Of a stretch of DNA of 64,000 nucleotides, positions 1 through 7,730 are shown piece by piece. Every line of letters begins with the position of its first letter. Position 1 is the stretch's first letter. Location: contig NZ_WHNY01000016.1 of assembly GCF_013141695.1 (NCBI RefSeq), positions 62,001 through 126,000 on the forward strand. Direction: 5' to 3'. The notes under the pieces are model-generated. The model had not been told where the DNA came from. It was given only the letters and a program-made list of their open reading frames with translations, and did not search any database. The position numbers and the translations under genes were made by a program. The DNA is from Paenibacillus plantarum. GTDB lineage: Bacteria; Bacillota; Bacilli; Paenibacillales; NBRC-103111.

Positions 1-440
1 AGTTTACGATTCGTGGGATCGAAGTTTCACTAGTCGCAAGACTTCACGTGAACGATGAAATGTTTGAAATGTTCCGCGGTGACGGTATCTGCATATCTTC
101 TCCTGCAGGCAGTACGGCTTACAACAAGAGCTTGGGCGGCGCCATGGTCCATCCATCGCTGGAAGCTATTCAAATTGCCGAGATCGCATCGATTAACAAT
201 CGCGTGTATCGTACACTGGGTTCATCGATGATCTTGCCGAAGCATCACCACTGTGACATTTATCCAAAAGCACAGCAGAATATGCTGTTGTCGCTGGACC
301 ATAAATATATGCAGCGTGCCGATGTCGTTTCCATTCGTTGCCGAGTGGCTTCCAATGTGAAAGTAAAGTTCGCACGGTTCCGTCCGTTTCCTTTCTGGAA
401 TCGTGTTCGCGAAGCCTTCGTTGGCCTTGAAGTCAAATAA
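1..440 (+). CDS. nadK: NAD kinase, C-terminal part (truncated by window edge)
   Basis: NAD kinase phosphorylates NAD to NADP in the cytoplasm. The frame is open from base 3, and about 145 C-terminal residues are visible, roughly half of the usual 260-300. The family motif [15 protein letters not shown] is present, followed by the conserved beta-rich C-terminal domain ([15 protein letters not shown] region). The true start lies to the left of the window. It is convergent with yutD and separated from it by a hairpin terminator. The protein family is clear; only the N-terminus cannot be judged. Confidence 0.93.
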   Translation, partial: FTIRGIEVSLVARLHVNDEMFEMFRGDGICISSPAGSTAYNKSLGGAMVHPSLEAIQIAEIASINNRVYRTLGSSMILPKHHHCDIYPKAQQNMLLSLDHKYMQRADVVSIRCRVASNVKVKFARFRPFPFWNRVREAFVGLEVK

Positions 441-468
441 GCTTTAACTCATATATAACAAAAAACAA

Positions 469-520
469 AACGCCATCTGCTCTCCACACTTGTTGGAGTT
501 CAGATGGCGTTATTTGGTTT
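469..520. terminator. Bidirectional rho-independent terminator between nadK and yutD
   Basis: Perfect inverted repeat AACGCCATCTG (469-479) and CAGATGGCGTT (501-511), with A-rich sequence on the left and T-rich sequence on the right. It can therefore end transcripts of the convergent genes on both strands. Confidence 0.85.
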
Positions 521-528
521 ATTGCTGA

Positions 529-849
529 TTAAACCGTTGTAGAACTAATAACTTCAGATGGTATTTGTTGTTTAGGCGCGTTTACTTTCTCGATAATAAA
601 GTAAGCACAGCCGAAGTTGCAGTACTCATTCAAATAATCTTGAAGAGCTGCGATAGAGGATTCTTTGGTCGCCTTTGGGTGGATTTCTTTGAAAAACCCT
701 CTCAGTCTTAATTGACTATATCCCCAATCGCCCACAATATAATCGTACCGCTCCAACACTTCGCTGAAGCGTTCCTTGAACACTTCGAAATTCCAACCAT
801 TTTTGTGGTCGGTAACAAGCTCGTATGTTTTATTGGCAATATGAATCAT
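529..849 (-). CDS. yutD: YutD-like family protein
   Basis: A 106-residue protein matching the small YutD family of Firmicutes (conserved core with GWNFEVFKERFSEVLERYDYI and the DWGYSQLRLRGFF segment, seen in part here). Its biochemical function is not established. It lies 48 bp downstream of lipA on the same strand, and yutD sits next to the lipA gene in Bacillus as well, which supports the call. An AAAGGAG ribosome site precedes the ATG at a rather long spacing (about 14 bases). The protein looks soluble and cytoplasmic, with no signal peptide or membrane segment. Confidence 0.85.
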   Translation of the reverse strand: MIHIANKTYELVTDHKNGWNFEVFKERFSEVLERYDYIVGDWGYSQLRLRGFFKEIHPKATKESSIAALQDYLNEYCNFGCAYFIIEKVNAPKQQIPSEVISSTTV

Positions 850-897
850 GGTGGTAGGAAGCTCTCCTTTCTATGATCCGTTCATTGAATTCGCATT

Positions 898-1773
898 CTA
901 AACGCTGGATGCTGCTTTCACCTGTTCATGTGCATGATAGGAACTGCGTACCAGCGGACCCGATTCCACGTGCTTAAAGCCGCGTTTCATGCCCTCTTCC
1001 TTCAGCATAGCAAACTGTTCAGGTGTGTAATACTTGGATACCGATAAATGCGTCGTGGACGGCTGTAAGTATTGACCGATCGTCATAATATCACAATCCG
1101 CTTCACGCAGATCTTCCATCGTTTGTAGCAACTCGTCCCATTCTTCCCCTACACCAATCATGACACTGGATTTCGTTGGAATGTTCGGAGCTATCCGTTT
1201 AGAACGCTGTAACAGCTCGAGGGAACGACGGTATTTCGCTTTGGAACGAACACGATCTGACATCCGCTCGACCGTTTCCATATTGTGATTCAGAATATCT
1301 GGCTTTGCCTCAAGCACGATAGCTAGTGATTCTTCTCGACCTAGGAAGTCAGGAATCAACACCTCAACTGTACACATCGGCAGTTTACGACGGATCGCTT
1401 TGATCGTCTCTGCGAAAATCATGGCACCGCCATCTGTTAAATCATCGCGTGCCACAGAAGTAACAACACAATGACGAAGCCCCATTTGTAGCGCTGCATC
1501 TGCAACACGTTCCGGCTCTTCCAAATCAAGCTCCGTTGGGAGACCTGTTTTAACTGCACAAAAGCGACAAGCACGCGTACAAATATCACCTAATATCATA
1601 AAAGTCGCTGTCCGATTCGCCCAGCATTCATGAATGTTCGGACACTTGGCTTCTTCACAAACTGTATGCAACGTCTTGGAACGCATCATGGATTTAATTT
1701 CTTTGAAATTCTCATCGGTCTTCAGATTGATCTTTAACCAGTCTGGTTTTCTCTCTAACACTTTTCTAGGCAC
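898..1773 (-). CDS. lipA: Lipoyl synthase (radical SAM)
   Basis: Lipoyl synthase inserts two sulfurs into protein-bound octanoyl groups to form lipoyl cofactors of 2-oxoacid dehydrogenases and the glycine cleavage system. Both iron-sulfur motifs are present: the auxiliary cluster [12 protein letters not shown] and the radical-SAM CTRACRFC. The C-terminal [10 protein letters not shown], whose serine ligates the auxiliary cluster in this family, is also intact. The GTG at 1773 is chosen as start: it has an AAGGCGG ribosome site and gives 291 residues, close to the family norm of about 298. A longer frame up to 1845 overlaps the promoter and has no ribosome site. The gene is transcribed with yutD. 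Confidence 0.95.
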   Translation of the reverse strand: MPRKVLERKPDWLKINLKTDENFKEIKSMMRSKTLHTVCEEAKCPNIHECWANRTATFMILGDICTRACRFCAVKTGLPTELDLEEPERVADAALQMGLRHCVVTSVARDDLTDGGAMIFAETIKAIRRKLPMCTVEVLIPDFLGREESLAIVLEAKPDILNHNMETVERMSDRVRSKAKYRRSLELLQRSKRIAPNIPTKSSVMIGVGEEWDELLQTMEDLREADCDIMTIGQYLQPSTTHLSVSKYYTPEQFAMLKEEGMKRGFKHVESGPLVRSSYHAHEQVKAASSV

Positions 1774-1812
1774 TGTATTTCCCGCCTTTTTATTTGGTTT
1801 CTCAATGATGTT

Positions 1813-1840
1813 ATTATAACATGAATGACTGACAAAACAA
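1813..1840 (-). promoter_or_regulatory. Promoter of lipA-yutD
   Basis: On the - strand, -35 TTGTTT (1840-1835) and -10 TATAAT (1818-1813) are separated by 16 bp. It lies about 40 bp upstream of the GTG start at 1773 and inside the alternative N-terminal extension, which argues that the extension is not translated. Confidence 0.6.
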
Positions 1841-1930
1841 TCCACTTTGGGGGTCAGTTGTGATACACTTGTTTAGATGGACCAAAACAGCTCAGCTTAC
1901 TACATAAAGGCTGTATGGGAGGAAAGAAAC

Positions 1931-2779
1931 ATGAGCATAACTGAAGTGACTCGCGAGAAAGATCGTAAGCTTGGTGAAATTTTAAGAAACATGGGCCGTG
2001 TCATCGTCGCCTTCTCCGGAGGGGTTGACAGTACATTCGTCCTCAAACGTGCACAGCAAGAGCTTGGTGACCAAGTCCTTGCCGTAACTGCAGCATCTGA
2101 AACGTTTCCCACGAGGGAGTTCGATGCCGCTGCACAACTAGCAGAACAATTTGGCGTTCGCTTGCACAAAACAGAGGTAAAGGAATTGGAAAACGCGAAT
2201 TTCGTTGCCAATAATCCTGACCGTTGTTACCACTGCAAGACAGGGCTTTATTCCCATTTACAAGACATCGCGAAGGAACTGGGCTATCCGTTTCTCTTGG
2301 ATGGTTCCAATGTCGACGATTTAGGCGACTATAGACCAGGACTGCAAGCGAAGAATGAGCAAGGCGTCCGCAGTACACTGCAAGAAGCCGGCTTAACCAA
2401 AGACGAGATCCGAGCGCTTTCCAAAGAGCTTGGTCTGAAAACATGGAACAAACCTTCCTTTGCCTGCTTATCTTCTCGTATACCGTATGGTACACAAATC
2501 GAGAAGTGGAAGATTGACCAATTGGATGAAGGCGAATATTTCCTTTCCCAACTAGGTCTCTATCAAGTACGTGTGCGTCATCACGAGAAGATTGCTCGAA
2601 TCGAAGTCATGCCGGACGAGATTCACAAAGTCCTTGAACATCGCGATGCGATCTATGAGAAATTCAGCAAGCTTGGCTTTACGTATGTCACATTAGATTT
2701 GCAAGGCTACCGCACTGGCAGTATGAATGAAGTGCTATCTCAAGAAACGAAAGATAAGGTGAAAGAAGCTTCCTTATGA
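1931..2779 (+). CDS. larE: LarE, sulfur transferase of nickel-pincer cofactor synthesis
   Basis: LarE adenylates and thiolates pyridinium-3,5-biscarboxylate mononucleotide to give the dithiocarboxylate precursor of the nickel-pincer nucleotide (NPN). It has an N-terminal PP-loop ATP pyrophosphatase motif SGGVDS (residues 29-34). Cysteines occur at 99 and 102 (RCYHCK) and at 179 (ACLSSR). Position 179 matches the sulfur-donating cysteine of the sacrificial type; the extra CxxC resembles LarE proteins that bind an iron-sulfur cluster. The start at 1931 is chosen because GGGAGGA precedes it, not the ATG-containing extension from 1877. The stop overlaps larB by 4 bp (ATGA), so the two genes are translationally coupled. 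Confidence 0.92.
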   Translation: MSITEVTREKDRKLGEILRNMGRVIVAFSGGVDSTFVLKRAQQELGDQVLAVTAASETFPTREFDAAAQLAEQFGVRLHKTEVKELENANFVANNPDRCYHCKTGLYSHLQDIAKELGYPFLLDGSNVDDLGDYRPGLQAKNEQGVRSTLQEAGLTKDEIRALSKELGLKTWNKPSFACLSSRIPYGTQIEKWKIDQLDEGEYFLSQLGLYQVRVRHHEKIARIEVMPDEIHKVLEHRDAIYEKFSKLGFTYVTLDLQGYRTGSMNEVLSQETKDKVKEASL

Positions 2780-3549
2780 TGGACTTAGAGAAGATCCTAA
2801 AACTCGTCCAGACCGGCGATCTGGACATCGACGAAGCCAAGAAGCAAATCATCAAGGAAGGCGGGTCAGGTCCCGCCAACCTTGATCTTGGATTTGCGCA
2901 GCTCGACATCGATCGCGAGAAGCGGACAGGCTTCCCCGAGGTCATTTTCGGGGAAGGCAAGACGCCCGAGCAGATCGAGGCCATTTTCCGGCGGCTGATG
3001 GAGCATACCGACCGCGTGCTCGCCACACGCGTCGACGCGGCCAAAGCCGCCTATGTCGTAGCCAACGTGGAAGGTGTCACCTACCACGAAACTGCACGGG
3101 CGCTCACTTGGTTTAAGCGCCCGCTGCTCAAAGTCCACGACGGCTATCTCGCCGTCGTGTGCGCAGGCACCTCCGACCTGCCTGTGGCAGAGGAGGCTGC
3201 CCTTACTGCAGAATGCCTAGGCAGCCACGTTGAACGTATATACGACGTGGGTGTCGCTGGCATTCACCGGCTCTTCCGCCGGCTCGAGCTCATTCGCGGT
3301 GCGAACGCGATTGTGGTCGTTGCCGGCATGGAAGGCGCACTCGCCAGTGTCATGGGCGGGCTTGTCTCTAAACCCATCGTCGCTGTGCCGACAAGTATTG
3401 GGTACGGTGCGAACCTTGCCGGGATCGCACCGCTGCTGTCCATGCTCAATAGCTGTTCACCGGGCATCTCTGTCGTTAACATCGACAATGGCTTTGGCGC
3501 TGGTTATTATGCAGGACTCATTAACAAAAATATGTCGAAACGAGCGTGA
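2776..3549 (+). CDS. larB: LarB, pyridinium-3,5-biscarboxylate mononucleotide synthase
   Basis: LarB carboxylates and hydrolyses nicotinic acid adenine dinucleotide, the first step of NPN cofactor synthesis. The 257-residue length and the PurE-like C-terminal half (VVVAGMEGALASVMGGL, then PTSIGYGAN and NGFGAGYYA) are characteristic. The N-terminus (ILKLVQTGDLDIDEA) is typical of LarB. Two ATGs in tandem (2776, 2779) overlap the larE stop. Its DNA is visibly richer in G and C than larC1 just downstream, with many GCC/CTG/GGC codons, so the cassette may be mosaic. Confidence 0.92.
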   Translation: MMDLEKILKLVQTGDLDIDEAKKQIIKEGGSGPANLDLGFAQLDIDREKRTGFPEVIFGEGKTPEQIEAIFRRLMEHTDRVLATRVDAAKAAYVVANVEGVTYHETARALTWFKRPLLKVHDGYLAVVCAGTSDLPVAEEAALTAECLGSHVERIYDVGVAGIHRLFRRLELIRGANAIVVVAGMEGALASVMGGLVSKPIVAVPTSIGYGANLAGIAPLLSMLNSCSPGISVVNIDNGFGAGYYAGLINKNMSKRA

Positions 3550-3558
3550 ATTACAACC

Positions 3559-4548
3559 ATGCGCATTTTATATTTGGACTGCTTCTCTGGAATTAGCGGT
3601 GATATGACCCTTGGCGCTTTGGTTGATGCGGGAGCAGATCGTGCTTATATTGAAGATGAGCTTTCCAAAATCAAACTAGAGCCCTACACCTTGGAATGGA
3701 AGCGCGTTGTGAAACGCGGTATTTCTGCCCTTAAGCTGGATGTCATACTCGATCCTGAGCATCCTCCGAAGAAGCACAGACATTATTCAGAAATCGTCAA
3801 TGCCATTCAAAAAGCAGAATACAATGAGCGTGTTACAGCACTAAGCCTAGCTATTTTCGAAAAAATTGCGATTGCAGAAGCTAAGATTCACGGGACACCT
3901 ATTGAAAAAGTACATTTTCATGAAGTCGGTGCCATTGATTCCATCGTCGACATCGTAGGTGTTGCATTAGCCATCGATTCCTTGCAAATCGAGCGTATTT
4001 TCTCCTCTCCAGTACCACTAGGATCAGGAACCATACATATCGATCATGGTATTTATCCAGTACCCGCTCCTGCCACACTGGAGATGATGAAAGGCTTACC
4101 GATCGCTTCTACTCCTTATAGTTTAGAAATGACAACGCCAACGGGAGCCGGTATTATTTCAGGAATTGTTGATGAATTTTCCAAAAGCTTCCCACCCATG
4201 GTCGTTGATCATATTGGCTATGGTGCAGGCACTAGGGACTTACCCAAGCAACCCAATGTGCTGCGCGTTGTAGTTGGTAGAATTGATCCATTTATTGGTA
4301 AATGGCAAGTTAGTCATGAGCATCTAGCGCATGATCATAGTCATGAACATACACATACGCACGATGACCATCACCACCATCATGATCATACGCATACACA
4401 CGATGATCATCACCACCATCATGATCATGCGCATACACATGATGATCATTCACACAGCCATGATCATAAACACGATCACGATCATCATCATGATCACTCT
4501 CATACTCACACGCATCATGGCGATGCCACACCTAGCACCCCACAATAG
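3559..4548 (+). CDS. larC: LarC1, N-terminal half of nickel insertion protein with His-rich tail
   Basis: LarC inserts nickel into the NPN cofactor in a CTP-dependent reaction. This gene encodes only the N-terminal LarC1 domain: the typical start MRILYLDCFSGISGDMTLGA and the end of the domain at VLRVVVGR (about residue 248). A roughly 80-residue tail with about 38 histidines follows, built on a 13-residue DDHHHHHDHTHTH-type repeat (39-bp DNA repeat from about 4363). The tail is a likely nickel store. The gene then stops at a terminator. The missing C-terminal LarC2 domain is encoded separately on the opposite strand (4574-5068). The start lies 10 bp after larB and has only a weak ribosome site. 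Confidence 0.9.
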   Translation: MRILYLDCFSGISGDMTLGALVDAGADRAYIEDELSKIKLEPYTLEWKRVVKRGISALKLDVILDPEHPPKKHRHYSEIVNAIQKAEYNERVTALSLAIFEKIAIAEAKIHGTPIEKVHFHEVGAIDSIVDIVGVALAIDSLQIERIFSSPVPLGSGTIHIDHGIYPVPAPATLEMMKGLPIASTPYSLEMTTPTGAGIISGIVDEFSKSFPPMVVDHIGYGAGTRDLPKQPNVLRVVVGRIDPFIGKWQVSHEHLAHDHSHEHTHTHDDHHHHHDHTHTHDDHHHHHDHAHTHDDHSHSHDHKHDHDHHHDHSHTHTHHGDATPSTPQ

Positions 4549-4561
4549 CGTAGACATGACA

Positions 4562-4597
4562 AACGCCCTTCCATCACAATGGAAGAGCGTTTTTTTG
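4562..4597 (+). terminator. Terminator of the larEBC1 operon
   Basis: Inverted repeat AACGCCCTTCCAT (4562-4574) and ATGGAAGAGCGTT (4579-4591), followed by seven T on the + strand. The last codons of the convergent larC2 gene lie inside this hairpin. Confidence 0.85.
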
Positions 4598-5068
4598 TCT
4601 CTGTTGTTGCAAGAATAATAACCTAACTTCCTCATAAACCATCTTCAGCGGTACTTCATGCATCCTTGCTACTTGTTCACATTCCTTAAATTCAGGTGCA
4701 AATTGCACTAATTTCCCTGCGTGATAACCAACTTTTACCGTCAAGGGTCCCCAAGGTGTTTCTACATGCTCAAATTCTCTGGCTAATCGATGACAAGATG
4801 CATGCAGATATCGAATGCCAAGTGTGGTCGTTTCACTAAAAATAATCTCCTCAATCGGAGACAAACGACCCTCATCCACTAATACATTCAGCATGATTCC
4901 AGGACGTCCTCGTTTCATAATGATGGGTACCATGTATACATCATTCGCACCTGCATCAAAAAGCTTATCCATCACATAAGTCATCCACTCCGGATTCATA
5001 TCGTCCAAATTGGCTTGAACTAATAACATATGATCGTCAATATGCTCTTCTCTATGGTTAAAAGTCAC
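4574..5068 (-). CDS. LarC2, stand-alone C-terminal domain of LarC on the opposite strand
   Basis: This 164-residue protein is the C-terminal domain of LarC (DUF111). It contains the characteristic VQANLDDMNPEWMTYVMD segment, the GANDVYMVPIIMKRGRPG segment and the TTTLGIRY segment. In most LarC proteins it follows LarC1 in one polypeptide or is joined by ribosomal frameshifting; here it is convergent with larC1, so it can only act in trans. The start is taken as GTG 5068, with AGAGGTGG five bases upstream; a GTG at 5077 overlaps that ribosome site. The stop lies in the shared terminator. It is divergent from the LytH-like gene. Confidence 0.85.
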   Translation of the reverse strand: MTFNHREEHIDDHMLLVQANLDDMNPEWMTYVMDKLFDAGANDVYMVPIIMKRGRPGIMLNVLVDEGRLSPIEEIIFSETTTLGIRYLHASCHRLAREFEHVETPWGPLTVKVGYHAGKLVQFAPEFKECEQVARMHEVPLKMVYEEVRLLFLQQQRQKNALPL

Positions 5069-5184
5069 TTTTCCCACCTCTTATTGGCATCATAGCAAAT
5101 ATCCCGCGGTAACGAAAGATCGAAGGATAAACAACAAGACATCCGTACATCCTAAGAACTAACATTTCAGGAAGGATGATAGAG

Positions 5185-6231
5185 ATGCAAAGCAGAGCAT
5201 TTTGGTCAAAGGTTCTCGTCCTTAGCCTCCTCCTATCAACAATCACATTACCGCCTTTTTCAAATATGGATGTATCATCAGCTATGACAAATGATCAGAT
5301 AGCTCCAATACCTAGCTCCCAACCGACCAAACCTTCACAATCCGAGCGAAAAGAGCTTTTTGAAAAAATAAGCTTACTTACAGGTATCCCTTGGACATAC
5401 CTAGCTGCTGTAGATCAATATGAGAAAACCATGAACACTGCCAAAAAAAGAACCGTTCAACAAAGCATCACGAATATTTATTTTTCAGAACTTGTTTGGG
5501 CGGGTATGCTTAATCCAGATCCAAACGATTCCAATTTGAAAAGTGTTTCCTTCTTCCATGGCTTAGGGCGGGATGGATCGGGAGATGGCATCGCTGACCG
5601 TGCCAACGATTTAGATGTACTAGCGGCTATGGCAGCGATCTTAGGCAACAATGGAACGAAAGTTGATAACTTACAAATGAACCTTTGGAATTATTACCAC
5701 AACGCACGAAGCGTAGAACGCATTCGTCAATTCGCTGCGATCTATGAGTCTTTGGGCACATTAGAAGCAAATGCTCATGCATTCCCCCTGCCTGTTACAT
5801 CCAACTATTCTTATCGCAGCACGTGGGGAGATAGTCGCGGCTGGGGTGGGCACCGTACTCATGAAGGCACTGATCTATTCGCTGGCTACGGTGTTCCTGT
5901 TAGAAGCACTTGCTATGGAATCGTTGAAATCAAAGGATGGAACCCATACGGTGGCTGGCGAGTTGGCATTCGTGATCTCAACAACATTTATCACTACTAC
6001 GCCCACCTTTCCGGCTTTCAAAAAACGCTCAAAATAAACGATATCGTCAAGCCCGGACAAACCATCGGTTGGGTCGGTAGCTCCGGCTATGGCAAACCAG
6101 GTACATCCGGTAAATTTCCACCTCATCTTCACTTCGGGCTATATCGTGATAACGGCTCAACAGAGTGGAGTTACGATCCCTATCCATCCTTACGAAGATG
6201 GGAGCGCGAAGATCGAGCTAAAAAGAAATAA
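5185..6231 (+). CDS. M23 (LytM) family peptidase, LytH-like
   Basis: Secreted zinc endopeptidase of 348 residues acting on peptidoglycan. An N-terminal signal peptide is visible (hydrophobic VLVLSLLLSTITLPPF). The C-terminal M23 domain has the zinc motifs HEGTD and HLHFG and the central HYYAHLSGF. The ATG at 5185 is preferred over 5176 because AGGAAGG abuts 5176 without spacing. The neighbour is yunB, and in Bacillus lytH (a sporulation L-Ala-D-Glu peptidase that trims cortex peptides) also lies between lipA and yunB. LytH-like function is inferred from that synteny; the domain family is certain. Confidence 0.85.
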   Translation: MQSRAFWSKVLVLSLLLSTITLPPFSNMDVSSAMTNDQIAPIPSSQPTKPSQSERKELFEKISLLTGIPWTYLAAVDQYEKTMNTAKKRTVQQSITNIYFSELVWAGMLNPDPNDSNLKSVSFFHGLGRDGSGDGIADRANDLDVLAAMAAILGNNGTKVDNLQMNLWNYYHNARSVERIRQFAAIYESLGTLEANAHAFPLPVTSNYSYRSTWGDSRGWGGHRTHEGTDLFAGYGVPVRSTCYGIVEIKGWNPYGGWRVGIRDLNNIYHYYAHLSGFQKTLKINDIVKPGQTIGWVGSSGYGKPGTSGKFPPHLHFGLYRDNGSTEWSYDPYPSLRRWEREDRAKKK

Positions 6232-6260
6232 ACCCACCTTTTCACGGTGGGTTTATTTTT
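6231..6260. terminator. Terminator between the M23 peptidase and yunB
   Basis: AACCCACC (6231-6238) pairs with GGTGGGTT (6246-6253), followed by ATTTTTT on the + strand. It begins at the last base of the peptidase stop codon and also serves convergent yunB. Confidence 0.8.
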
Positions 6261-6266
6261 TGGGAC

Positions 6267-7034
6267 TTATGGTTTGATTACGCCCTCCTTGGGCGTAGAA
6301 TTCGTTGCCCCTGAATGCGGAATAGTTGGTAACGTTATGCTCGGTGGGCTGCCATCCTTCGAACTTCCCACTGGATTACCTTTATTGTCATAGTAATAAG
6401 TAGGAACATCCCCTACAACAAGCGAATAAGAAATCGGAATTTCAGTCTCTACAATTTCAGTTTCTGAATCAAATGGGATAATAACAGAAACCTCTGCAAC
6501 AATGTGCACATATACCTCAAACATCACCATATTAATACCAGCATTTTGAGTTCGTGTGTTTAAATCCACCTTCACACTTCCAACAGGAAGTAATCTGATC
6601 GGGATATCTGGGCCAAAAGAGGCGAGAATAGCACTATTCATAGCCTGCCCAAGGGGAATATGATCTGCAATACTTTCCAGATTATTCAACTCACCTTGGA
6701 CCGTTTTAATAGCCTCCGAAGTAATCCTCATATGCTCGTTATAATTCAACATAAAACCTGTAATTTTGTTGTTTTTATCCATTTTCCAATCAATTAATTG
6801 CTCCGCATTCGTTCCCCCTGCCACATGATCGGCGATTGCACTATTTATCGCTTGGGTTGCGATCTGCTTAACCCTAACCTTCGCCAGATTCATCAAAGGC
6901 GGTCTTAGATTCCGTTCTATAAAAATAAAAAACTGAATACAAAACAAGACTAAGATGAGCAAACCAATCCACAGTACCTTTTTACGGCTTGTTTTCACAG
7001 TTGGCCTGCTTCTCCATCGTCGCCTCTGCAGCAT
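6267..7034 (-). CDS. yunB: Sporulation protein YunB
   Basis: A 255-residue protein of the YunB family, needed for efficient spore formation in Bacillus (sigma-E regulon there). One transmembrane segment lies near the N-terminus (VLWIGLLILVLFCIQFFIF) after a basic cytoplasmic stretch, and the rest is outside. The conserved HIPLGQAMNSAILASFGP and IPIRLLPVGSVKVDL segments are intact, and the Pro/Ser-rich tail is variable. The ribosome site GGAGGAAGGGGGAG precedes the ATG. It is convergent with the LytH-like gene. Confidence 0.88.
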   Translation of the reverse strand: MLQRRRWRSRPTVKTSRKKVLWIGLLILVLFCIQFFIFIERNLRPPLMNLAKVRVKQIATQAINSAIADHVAGGTNAEQLIDWKMDKNNKITGFMLNYNEHMRITSEAIKTVQGELNNLESIADHIPLGQAMNSAILASFGPDIPIRLLPVGSVKVDLNTRTQNAGINMVMFEVYVHIVAEVSVIIPFDSETEIVETEIPISYSLVVGDVPTYYYDNKGNPVGSSKDGSPPSITLPTIPHSGATNSTPKEGVIKP

Positions 7035-7206
7035 GCTTCTCCCCCTTCCTCCGTGACCAAATCCTACTTATTCGCCATAATTCATTAGTACTACCTTATG
7101 CGGACATGTTTTGAAAAAGACGATCCAATGCTCCATCATCCTTTATTCCTTATTAACATACTCCGCTATTCACATCCCCCCACTTAACCCAACTACACTA
7201 ACCTAT

Positions 7207-7560
7207 TTCTTACTCACTACCTTTCCCATTGCACTCCCCCCTTCCTTACTCGTTACCTTTCCTCATTGCACTACCCTTTCTTACTCACTACCTTTCCTCA
7301 TTGCACTACCCTTTCTTACTCACTACTTTTCCTCATTGCACTCACTTTCTTACTCACTACCTTTCCCCATTGCATTCCCCTTCCTTAATCACTACTTTTC
7401 CTCATAGCACTCACCTTACTTACTCACTGCCTTTCCTCATTGCATTCACCTTTCTTACTCACTACTTTTCCTCATTGCATTCCCCTTCCATAATCACTAC
7501 TTTCCCTCATTGTACTACCCTTTCTAATTTGCTACCTTTCCACAATTACTCTACCCCTAC
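7207..7560. repeat. 35-bp pyrimidine-rich tandem repeat, about ten units
   Basis: Units repeat with a period of 35 bp (one of 34). Each carries TTACTCACTAC followed by TTTCCTCATTGCA. The CCTCATT element begins at about 7226, 7261, 7296, 7331, 7365, 7400, 7435, 7470 and 7505. The top strand is almost all C and T. Frames through the array shift phase at each unit and have no ribosome site, so it is taken as non-coding. The rest of 7035-7650 shows no gene. Confidence 0.85.
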
Positions 7561-7651
7561 CGGGCCTTCTTCCCACTACTTCTTCTCGTCAAACCTTATC
7601 ACCACTATCCCCTTAACTCAGAAAAAAAAGCCAGTTTTTTTATCCAAATTA

Positions 7652-7680
7652 TTGAAATCAGATCATATGTTTGGTATAAT
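7652..7680 (+). promoter_or_regulatory. Promoter of the IS1595-like ORF
   Basis: TTGAAA (7652-7657), a 17-bp spacer and TATAAT (7675-7680), about 50 bp upstream of the ATG at 7731. This is a near-consensus vegetative promoter. Confidence 0.65.
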
Positions 7681-7730
7681 AAAAAAAGAGAACAAACGTT
7701 TCCATTCCTATTATTTTAGGGAGGATTTTT

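Noticed and set aside
4310-4635. Open frames on both strands across the larC1 His-rich tail
   Set aside because: They are frame shadows of the CAT/CAC-GAT repeat; low complexity, no ribosome site, and the larC1 frame is clearly the real one.
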